Part shown: positions 23,701-32,401 of the stretch, piece by piece
How the letters are laid out: every line of letters starts with the position of its first letter
How positions within the stretch are numbered: position 1 is the stretch's first letter
Assembly (NCBI GenBank): GCA_001414345.1
Contig: LLCB01000060.1
Location: forward strand, 62,001 to 126,000
Direction of reading: 5' to 3'
Length of the DNA stretch: 64,000 nt
Source of the DNA: Hymenoscyphus infarciens
Taxonomy: Eukaryota; Ascomycota; Leotiomycetes; Helotiales; Helotiaceae
Translations under genes and position numbers: made by a program
Notes under the pieces: generated by a model
What the model was told of the DNA's origin: nothing
The model's database searches: none
Seen by the model: the letters and a program-made list of their open reading frames with translations, nothing else

Positions 23701-23999
23701 TTCCAGGTTTCTACCATACCAGAATGCCGCACGCTTCCTAAATACTTTTTGAGCAGTCAAAATGATTATTGAAGATATATCATTATTGGAATTTTCACAA
23801 AATACTCAAATTATTGAATTTGGGTGTTTCTTTGTGTGGGCTATGCTGCTTAGGGTGCTTCATGGGGTGCTCCATGAGAATGGTTGAGCCAAGAGTCCTT
23901 AAAGAATTACCCCTTCTCACTTCAAATCACAGACACAAATTTGGGAAGATCAACTTGAAATGAGATCGAAGCAGCATGTATTCCTCAAGCTATCAACAT

Positions 24000-25231
24000 T
24001 GAATCAAAGCCAGCAGCAAAGCCATCGGATGTGTAGAATTACATGAAAAAAACTCCAAGTCCAGTCACTGTTCCTCCTTCTTCGCCACCTCAGGCTCACC
24101 ACTGGTCGATTCTGTCAAGAAAACGAGACAGCTCAAATGTTGGAGGCTTATAAAAGGCAGACGAGGAAACGGAAGAGCAATTGGGTGAGCAGAGTGTGAT
24201 TGAAACACCGGGATAAAAAAGATATGGTGCACGACGATGCATTTGTTGGAAGAAGGGAAAAGGGGCGAAGTCAATATTTACTTGGCGCCGAGCTTTGTTT
24301 ACGCGAGTGCTCTGCTCCTGCCTCCTTTTCTTCAAAAAGAGACCCGATTCAAAGCGGCCTCAACAATTTCTCGGCATCGAAAATCATCCGGAGCTCGCCA
24401 TACCCTATTTGGATTAGGAATTCGGGTTCGCTTGCACGTTTGTTCTTCGAGAAAAGGGGTAATGCCAAGGTGGCAGAGAGTTTGCTGTGCCAATTGACCC
24501 TCGAGTGTAGGCCTACTCGAGTAAGAGGAAAGATACCAGTATATATATTGGGTATCGGATTCAAGTAATAGCAAATCCGCATTAAAAAGTCACTGTGCAT
24601 AATGTAGACTTGCTCACTCTGCACTTTATTGTGTTGCATGGGTACCTTCCGCATACAGTGAGGGACGAATACGTTCACTCCTACCTTTGCTACCTCCCCG
24701 ACACTCATCCGCAACAAACTTCCCTCAGCGAAAACCTGGATGGGCAAGACATGAGCCATTCTCGATTCAGAACTGCCCACTCGAATCGCCCCTCTTCTTT
24801 CTGAAAGACTGGGAGTCATTGGATGATATTGTGTTGTCTCAATTGCAATGAAGGCCGGAACACCCATCGATCGCTCGGATTCCTAACTCCCGGCACTCTT
24901 TTCGTCATTGAGGGGTTTCTCTGTTGATTTGGGGGGGAAGCTCGTTGCGTATGAGTGTTGAGAAAGCAGCGAAGGCAGGAGTGAAGGTGCTCGTCATTTT
25001 GCCACCGAAGTAAGTATAAGTCCCCAACATCCCCCTCTTTTTCCTTCCATCTGCTCCTCTCTTCTTCATCCCTCTTCTTCATCCTTCTTCTCTCATATCT
25101 TCACCGCGTCCTTTTCATCGTCGGCAGCATCGTCATCAATCACTCACATCTCTCCTCCTCTGATCAATTCAAACCCATACCACGTGGCTGTATGTCTGTC
25201 GAAGCATAATCCACACCATCCCACAAAAACG
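24000..25231. other. Non-coding, with an imperfect inverted repeat
   Basis: Several short ORFs exist on both strands, none with recognisable features. The segment 24,672-24,735 is, on the complement, similar to 24,914-24,987 (shared ATGAGTGTTGAG/ATGAGTGTCGGG, GCAAAGGTAGGAGTGAA/GCGAAGGCAGGAGTGAA). A pyrimidine-rich tract at 25,030-25,100 precedes the small gene and may be its promoter or 5' UTR. Confidence 0.5.
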
Positions 25232-25657
25232 ATGTCCGAACAAGCTGTCAGTCACCTCCAGAATCCAGTCTCTTCTTGAACTAACTCGTCCCCTCTTTAG
25301 GCTGCTGAGAGACGAGAGCACAACCGGCTCAAAACCCTCAGAAGAATCAATGCCTACAAGGTCGCACGAGAAGCCCTGGCACAACAAATGATCTTGGAGG
25401 GAATCTGCGATAGAGACAGAGTGATGGAGGTCATGCTCGATGTTCGACACGTTCACAAAATTGCCGTCACGAAGCGGATCTTGATTTCTCTGACGGAGAG
25501 TTATCTCAGAGGAGTACGTCTTGATCAGTCCTCCAACAAGGTATCATCATTGACAGCCAAATAGGAGAGAAGCATGGACGACCTTGCCACCGCTGAACGA
25601 GAGCGACAGGTTTTGTACCAGCGCCGACATGAAATGAGAGGGGGGGCCAGTCGGTAA
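25232..25657 (+). CDS. Small hypothetical protein, three exons
   Basis: Exons 25,232-25,246, 25,301-25,513 and 25,565-25,654 plus stop TAA at 25,655 join to 106 residues. The first exon encodes only MSEQA. Intron 1 (54 nt) has a good CTAAC branch site before its CTTTAG acceptor; intron 2 (51 nt) has a GTACGT donor and an ATAG acceptor. The product is basic and apparently all-helical, with patterns such as ERREHNRLKTLRR, VAREALAQQMILEG and a C-terminal ERERQVLYQRRHEM. I recognise no family. The splice signals and a CT-rich leader support a real gene; the small size leaves doubt. It sits between two copies of repeat R in a GC-balanced island. Confidence 0.5.
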
Positions 25658-26040
25658 ATTTCAACTACCTCGTGCCCACCCTCCAGCATTCGAAAACGAT
25701 GTGATGGACAGGAACGAAGGATTCAGGCTTGATACATCAGTGGTTGTAGGTGTTCTGTAAATGTGGGTTCTTTGGTTTCACGCCTCTGGGGGTGTAGGTG
25801 TACATGACAGCTATGTCTTTGGTTTTTCCAAATATGCGAACCGTTCAGAAGAATAGCAAAACCCAAATCTTGATTGTTCAAAACCATCTTACACATTGGC
25901 TCATTTTGTGGGAGTGTGACTTGATTCTTGCTTCTCCCAAATGTTTCTGGTTGAATATCCTTGCTACACACCACGTACACCTATATCCCTTGGTAGTGAT
26001 GGAACAAAAAACATTGTCCTTTCAATCTATCATTTGCTAG

Positions 26041-26256
26041 CACCAGGGGATGTAGGAATTCGTAATTAGTTAGGAGTAGAGTACCTTTACACTACTCTCT
26101 TAATTGTTTAACTTAGGCTAGGAAAATTAATTCAATTATACTATAAGACTAGAATAATAAGAGTTATATTATCTTTATTATTCTAGAAGAGTTAGGAGAA
26201 TTATAGAAGGGGAAGGTACCTTAGACTATAGTCACGAATTCCTACAACCCCTAGTG
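26041..26256 (+). mobile_element. Small inverted-repeat element (family B), TSD CTAG
   Basis: The left end CACCAGGGGATGTAGGAATT and the complement of the right end CACTAGGGGTTGTAGGAATT form terminal inverted repeats. CTAG occurs on both sides (26,037-26,040 and 26,257-26,260) as a likely target duplication. The interior is AT-rich with a single 31-bp-type unit near 26,115. At 216 bp without coding capacity it is a MITE. It is the least altered copy of the family in view. Confidence 0.85.
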
Positions 26257-26445
26257 CTAGTAAGAATAAAGTATATGGTACGCTTTATTTATGATATTTT
26301 CCACCATTCCCATACCTCACTAGCATTGATTATCTCTTATTGCTGGAGCCTTTGAAGCGTTCAACGCTACTTCCATCGTTCTGGGGTTGTGTTGTATAAG
26401 AGAGTTGTCTACTTGTTGTCCACCGCAAGTGTGGGGTTGATTCTG

Positions 26446-26660
26446 CTTCTTCAGGCCTCTTCCCCCTGAGCACCCCCTGAGCACCCTCTCTTCTTACGCA
26501 AAACCCTGCATCTCAACAACGTAGCCACTTTATGAAAAGCTTGCTAATATCTTGAGACGCGACTATTTATCTTCCCATTCGCGCATAGAGAACGGGCATT
26601 TATATGTTGTGGCTGGCAGCCAAGCTGAGGTGGCTAAATTTTGAGTGCTTGGCTTAGGGT
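26446..26660 (+). repeat. Dispersed repeat R, copy B
   Basis: Collinear with copy A (23,400-23,700) and interrupted copy C. The best-conserved parts are ATCTCAACAACGTAGCCACT, GAGACGCGACT, CATTCGCGCATAGAGAA and TTGTGGCTGGC. No function is evident. Confidence 0.55.
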
Positions 26661-26916
26661 ACTGTATACCCGGCCACGGTGAAAACCACCCAAGCTCCGG
26701 GTTGAGAATGGCCCACGAACAACACAACGTGTCGCGCAAGCTGTTTTGACGTCTTAAGAGTTCTGTGGCGGCGGGGAAGTTTCGACTTTCTTTTCCAACC
26801 GCAGACTACTGGATGAGGGAAACTTGGGGTCGAATGTGCGATTGAGGACCGTGGATATCTCTTCTGTGTTTTTTTTTATGGAAACGTTGTCACACACTTG
26901 GGCAACAATTTGTTAA

Positions 26917-27956
26917 GGGCCTGTTTGGCTCGCATAAATTATTTAAATATATGCCTGGATATCTGACGAGATGCCCTGAATAATGACCTCATATAAGTCG
27001 GTGTATATTATTAATTGTTTCTTATATATTAAGTAATCGTTTGGCTCGTGGTATATATATTAATACATATCCTTAGTAAGTGGCACTAGGTGCTCTTAAT
27101 AGTAGTAAGAAAACATAAGAGATTCGAGCATTGCTCTAATAACACCTTACGAATTTAGTAAAACACCGACTATAATACTAGGGTTTCGCTCTAATATATA
27201 TCTATCTTAACCTCGACTCTAACTCTTTTACTTCTATAACTTTTTTTTTTTTAAATAATAGACAAGAATAAGCTATAGTAGAGAGTTATAGAGAATAGTA
27301 TAAAGGTTTATAAGAGGTTCGCTCGCTTACTAAGACTTAAGAGAATAATACGCGGTTTTAACTAGCCTCTCTCTTCTCTAGATCTTAACTCTATAGAGAA
27401 AGTGTAGTAGTAGATAAAGTATTAGATTATAAAGTTAGAAAAGGCTTCTACGACTCGAGAAGACTTAATAGAAGTCTTTTAAGAACTATAGAGCGAGGTA
27501 AACTCTAAGAACTAGTATTATCTTACTTATTAGATAGTTATAAAGCTTAATAATATTATTAGATATAAGAGAATAGCTACTATATATTAAATAGTAGTAG
27601 AATTATATATAAAGTATTCTTCTAATATTTTATACTATTTAGACTTATAGTATTACTATATAGTAGAGTAAAAGAAGTAAAATAGTAGAGTATTATTAGA
27701 GTAATACTCGAATCTCTTATATATATATAAACTTTTAAAGATTTATATCTCTAGAGGTCTAAATCTTTTTTTAGTAGTATATATCCTAGTTATATATATA
27801 CTAAGATATACGAGATTAAACGAGGGATTTATATTACTTTTAAATATATATACTAAATACTAGTATATAGATAGAATTAGTATATATATCTATATATATA
27901 GTATCTCTTATTTTTTAGTAGTATATATCCTAGATATATACGAGCTAAATAGGCTC
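26917..27956 (-). mobile_element. Harbinger-derived deletion element, TSD TAA
   Basis: The left end GGGCCTGTTTGGCTCG, preceded by TAA (26,914-26,916), and the right end, on the complement GAGCCTATTTAGCTCG, followed by TAA (27,957-27,959), define a 1,040-bp element. Its left 160 bp matches the right end of the large Harbinger (21,680-21,835) on the complement. Its right 270 bp matches the left end at 14,425-14,700 on the complement. It is therefore an inverted, internally deleted relative. The leftmost part is hardly RIP-altered, while the rest is. Confidence 0.82.
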
Positions 27957-28726
27957 TAAATAAATATAAAAAAAACAGGTTTTAATATTAGAAAGATAGC
28001 TAAATATTTATAAAGTCCTCTTATATCTTCTCTCTCTCTTTCGTCTTAGAGAATAAATTTACGTTTAATTCTAAATTCTCTTTCTTTTATTAAGTCCTCT
28101 CGCTTATATAAAGCTTACTAGTATATAAGAACTTCTAGGCGAAATTAAAACGTAATCTTCTCTAAAGATAGTAAAATAGACGAAGAGAGAATTTGCTAAG
28201 ATTAAGAGCCTATTTAGCACGTATATAATTAAATTTAGATATATAAGGTTTATATATACGTATAGAGTTAAAAGGTGCTCGTATATATCTATTTATATTA
28301 TAATTTTAACTTTGAATATATTCTATATTATTTAGCTTATAAGCTATATATTTTAGTCTAAATTTTATTAACTCTAGTAGTTATAGTAGTAATAGTAGTA
28401 AAGATATATATATATATATATATATATAAAAGGTAAAGATTAAGAGATTAAGAGCCTATTTAGCTCGTATATATCTATATATATACTACTAAAAATAAGC
28501 GATAATATATATATATATATATACTAATTTTATATAGATACTAGTATTTAGTATATATATTTAAAAGTAATATAAATCTCTTATTTAATCTTATATATCT
28601 TAGTATATATATATATATAGAATATATACTACTAAAAATAGTTTTAAACTTCTAGAGATATAAATCTTTAAAAGTTCGTATATATCTCTTTCTATCTACT
28701 AGTTTTATAGTACTACTAGAGAGTAT

Positions 28727-29540
28727 AGTAATTCGTAACTAGTTATAAGTAGAGTATCTTTCTACTACTCTCTTAATTATTTAACTAGAACTAGAAAAAT
28801 TAATTTAATTATTCTATAAAACTAGGAAAATTAATTTAATTATTCTATAAAACTAGAATAATAAATTTAAATATTCTATAAGACTAAGAAAATTAATTTA
28901 ATTATTCTATAAGACTAGGAAAATTAATTTAATTATCTTATAAGACTAGAAAAAATAATTTAATTATTATATAAAACTAAGAAAATTAATTTAATTATTC
29001 TATAAGATTAGGAAAATTAATTTAATTATTCTATAAGACTAGGAAAATTAATTTAATTATCTTATAAGACTAGAAAAATTAATTTAATTATTCTATAAGA
29101 CTAGGAAAATTAATTTAATTATTCTATAAAACTAGGAAAACTAATTTAATTATTCTATAAGACTAGGAAAATTAATTTAATTATTCTATAAGACTAGGAA
29201 AATTAATTTAATTATCTTATAAAACTAGGAAAACTAATTTAATTATTCTATAAGACTAGGAAAATTAATTTAATTATTCTATAAGACTAGGAAAATTAAT
29301 TTAATTATCTTATAAAACTAGGAAAACTAATTTAATTATTCTATAAGAGTAGAATAATAAGATTTATATTACCTTTATTATTCTAACTTCTTTAGAATAA
29401 TAAATATATTAAAAACTTAATTATTTAAGCCTTTTAGAATAATAGAATCGATTTATCAAGTCTTAATAGAAGAAGTAAAGAAGAGTCGGTCTACTATTCG
29501 CTAGCTACGAATTCCTATATCTACTAGTAGTACTAGGTTA
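28727..29540 (+). mobile_element. Family B inverted-repeat element swollen by a 31-bp array
   Basis: Starts at TAATTCGTAACTAGTTATAA and ends at CTACGAATTCCTATATCTAC, RIP-altered versions of the ends of the 26,041 copy. The interior follows the same order (ACTACTCTCTTAATTATTTA, array, TTTATATTACCTTTATTATT). Because of the array it is about 800 bp instead of 216 bp. Confidence 0.75.
28785..29348 (+). repeat. 31-bp tandem array, about 18 units
   Basis: The unit is the same as at 9,945-10,160. Variants carrying TTATCTTATAA instead of TTATTCTATAA recur at intervals that are multiples of the unit (for example between about 29,211 and 29,304, three units). This points to higher-order duplication of blocks of units. 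Confidence 0.95.
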
Positions 29541-30002
29541 TATATATATACTAATATATACACTCTAAGCTAAACAAGTACTTAAACTACTTAATATATT
29601 AAGAAATAATTAATAATATATACTAACTTATATAAGATCACTATTTAGAACATCTCGTTAAATATCTACGTTTATATTTAAATAATTTATATAAGCTAAA
29701 TAGGCTCTAAAAGAGTATATTTGTTAATTTTAGTAGTATATATCTTCTTAAATATATTTAAAGGAAGAACGAGTAAAAGTGTATACTATAATATATACTA
29801 GCTAAACTTTAGTATATATCATAATATATATACATATTTTTATTATTATTAGCAGTGCACATATTAACAAAGGACTAATATATGCGAGCTAAACAGGCCT
29901 TAACCCTCCTATGCTTTCCTATTCATATCCTCCACTTCGCCGCTCCCTCATGATTTCCCATATATACAAAGTCTCTCCCATTTTTCTATATATATAAAAA
30001 CA

Positions 30003-31259
30003 TCACATCCACCTCCCATATGCCCTCCTTGTGCTTCTCAAACTCCTGCCACCAGAACTGGGACTCATGGCCACTGGACTCAAAATATCCAATCCCGAAT
30101 CGCGGAAAGGTTGCGGGGAATTCTTAGACTTTGTCCCCGATGGGTGCTTTTGTGAAGCTACCGTCGGGCGAGCATAAGAGGGAGATTTCTTTGGGCTAGA
30201 TCGCGGGTAGGAAGCTTGTTGTTGCTGGATTCTGTGTGGTGGTGCGAAGATATTAGGTGATAGAGCGGGATTGGTTGGTGTGGAGATATTGTTGTTGTTG
30301 TTGTTGTTTTGATGTTGATGAGGGGTGACAACTTGGAAATTTCTCTGAGAATCAATTTCTGATTCAGAATCAAGTCCTATCCCCGAATCATCTCTCTCGT
30401 GTCTTATCCTGGTGCGCGGTTGCCTCCCATGACTTTTCTTCCTATCACTTCCTCTTTCCTCTTCATGATTCTTCTTTGAATCAAGTTCCAAAACACTAAC
30501 CCACTCTTGTACCTCTGCAGCTTGTTCTGCAATCGCAATCTCGTCCACATATTCTTCTACCAAATCCGCCATATTGACCAGCGCCTCCGCTTCATCCTGC
30601 ATTATAACTACTAATTCCGTAAGATCTTGGAGAACCGCTTCTTCTTCCTGCACGATGGTCTGTTGCGACATTATGGTGTTCATTATTGAGAGGACTTCTT
30701 GGAGGAGACCGGTTAGGTGAAGGGGGGCGAGTGCAGAGGGTGTTGGTGGTGGGTTCCCTGAACCGGTTGTTGGGGATGCTGGACCTGTTTGGATACGGAG
30801 GAGGTTGGGTTTTTTTGTCGAAATGGGTGGTGTAATTGGTCTTTGGGGACTCGACGTTGCATTGCGTATTATCTTTGTTTTTGGGAGATTGAAGGTTGGG
30901 GGTGGTGAGGGCGGTTGGAAGTTCTTCTCTGTTGCGCTTCGTATCATCGGAATCCACGGTCGTGAAGGTGCTGGTGTTGGCGTTTTAGGCGACATATCTT
31001 CTTCGTCCTCTGGCACAATCAAGAGTTGTGGATTTATTCCACCAGAAGGCTCGAAGAGACTAAAAGGTGGTGGCGTTTTAGGGGATGTAAGTGGATAATT
31101 TCTCGTTCGCACAATCGACTCCATCTCCTGGTTCTGCCCAAAGAACACAATCGGCACGTCTTCGCAGTCCGAGGAGTCGCTGCTTTTTGGTGGAGGGGGA
31201 AAATGGTTGGTGTGGTAATGTTTGAAAGGATATGCTCGATCCTCACAAGTTCTCCACAT
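30003..31259 (-). CDS. Proline-rich, largely disordered hypothetical protein (5' end probably longer)
   Basis: An open frame encodes 418 residues from the first in-frame ATG. Residues 1-175 are rich in Pro, Ser and Thr with repeated SPKTP-type motifs. Residues about 180-262 form a probable amphipathic helix or coiled coil (LTGLLQEVLSIMNTIM, EEEAVLQDLTELVVIM, AEALVNMADLVEEY). The C-terminal part is basic and Ser-rich with a short poly-Asn run. No known domain was recognised. The frame stays open upstream to 31,400 with protein-like content directly joining the ATG (WPLFLDIRR ... RKGRIM). The true start therefore probably lies in an upstream exon: a candidate ends at the GTAAGC donor near 31,545 and could start at 31,784. 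Splice choice there is unsettled. Confidence 0.7.
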   Translation of the reverse strand: MWRTCEDRAYPFKHYHTNHFPPPPKSSDSSDCEDVPIVFFGQNQEMESIVRTRNYPLTSPKTPPPFSLFEPSGGINPQLLIVPEDEEDMSPKTPTPAPSRPWIPMIRSATEKNFQPPSPPPTFNLPKTKIIRNATSSPQRPITPPISTKKPNLLRIQTGPASPTTGSGNPPPTPSALAPLHLTGLLQEVLSIMNTIMSQQTIVQEEEAVLQDLTELVVIMQDEAEALVNMADLVEEYVDEIAIAEQAAEVQEWVSVLELDSKKNHEEERGSDRKKSHGRQPRTRIRHERDDSGIGLDSESEIDSQRNFQVVTPHQHQNNNNNNNISTPTNPALSPNIFAPPHRIQQQQASYPRSSPKKSPSYARPTVASQKHPSGTKSKNSPQPFRDSGLDILSPVAMSPSSGGRSLRSTRRAYGRWM

Positions 31260-31403
31260 AATTCTCCCTTTGCGACCCCGTGTCTTCTCGCGAGGGGGGA
31301 TTCGACGTATATCGAGAAAAAGAGGCCACTCTCTCCGGATCCAGAAGGTTTGTTTATCGGTACGTAGCTTTGTATACGTGTTCGCTTTCTTTCCCTTTCT
31401 TTA

Positions 31404-32401
31404 AAAGTTGAAGCAAAATTCCAACCAGCACCGAAGGTTTTTGGGGTCCAAAGTTCATATTATTGTCTTCGCATCAGTCACGACGTCATATTTTGGTGGA
31501 TCGTGAGGTTGATGCAGGAACGATATCCTTTGATGCTTTATGCTTACCGGGGTTTTTGGTTTTGCTGCACTGGGTTTGGCAGGTCGCTTAAATAGGGGAT
31601 CTCCTAAAATTGCGGGGGAGAACCCGGGAGTAGGGGACAGCGCATTGCTGATGTGGTTACAGATTGACAAGTGTGTATTTTCGTTGGTTGCCGGGGGCGG
31701 AGGGTATTCTTGGGTTAAGAAAGATACACTTGTGATGAGGGGATGAAACTGGATTCTGGTATAAATGTTCTGCGGACATGTCAACCCAGTTTTGTGAACT
31801 TTTTTGGATGATGCTCTTAAACATCATATAATTATAAACATTTGGGTTCCGATTGCAAGCAGTTCAATATTTCATGTAGATTTTACATACATCCCATGTT
31901 TCCTATCGAAGTTAGTATTTCCATTTTTTCAGTGAAGTGTCGAATTTTACTACACTGCTAGGAGATGCGGATAATGTTAGTCCCAAAGTTTCTTTCAGAA
32001 CTTTCCGACATGACAAAAGCGCACATCAGTGGCTGGCTTGCTTATGAGCACCTGTAATAATATTGCACCCCTTGACCTGAACAAAAGTGTTCAGAAGAAT
32101 GGGCTGGTGCAAAAGAAGAAGCAGATCAGGAAGTCTCACTGCAAGAAAAGAATTGAGACATCGCCAGCAGTATAAATAGTTGCAGCTATAGATAGATAAA
32201 AATACAAATGCCATCACAAAACCAAATCAGCCAAGTAAAGATGAAGAATTGAAATTCAAAAGATTGTTGAACGAAAGAACTAGCCCTCAATTTCCCCATA
32301 AAGATGATAACCCCTGACCGTTCAAACTCCCCAATGCCACAATTTGTGTGCCCAAGCTACACTTTCCACCAGCGCTACAAAATACCCTCTTCAATCTTGG
32401 C
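31404..32401. other. Possible 5' exon of the proline-rich gene, then non-coding
   Basis: The minus frame 31,784-31,545 ends in AKPSAAKPKTP immediately before a GTAAGC donor and resembles the proline-rich product downstream. A join to AAAG|GGA near 31,393 would keep the frame. The rest up to 32,401 is intergenic, and nothing else is supported. Confidence 0.4.

Larger units (their letters stand above)
28452..29707 (+). mobile_element. Inner Harbinger-derived element, TSD TAA
   Basis: The left end GAGCCTATTTAGCTCG at 28,452 follows TAA (28,449-28,451). The right end ...AGCTAAATAGGCTC stops at 29,707 before TAA (29,708-29,710). The left 270 bp resembles 14,425-14,700 and the right 165 bp resembles 21,680-21,835. 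The middle is occupied by a family B element with an expanded 31-bp array. Confidence 0.8.
28206..29900 (+). mobile_element. Outer Harbinger-derived element, TSD TAA
   Basis: The left end GAGCCTATTTAGCACG at 28,206 follows TAA. The right end (complement AGGCCTGTTTAGCTCGCATA) stops at 29,900 and is followed by TAA. Inside it lies a second Harbinger-derived element (28,452-29,707), so its own sequence is only about 440 bp. No transposase is present. Confidence 0.72.

Noticed and set aside
24349..24867. 172-codon minus frame
   Set aside because: No domain, overlapping frames on both strands and part of it belongs to the inverted repeat.
28785..29348. 31-bp array considered as a CRISPR array
   Set aside because: Units are contiguous with no unique spacers, in a eukaryotic genome; it is a minisatellite.
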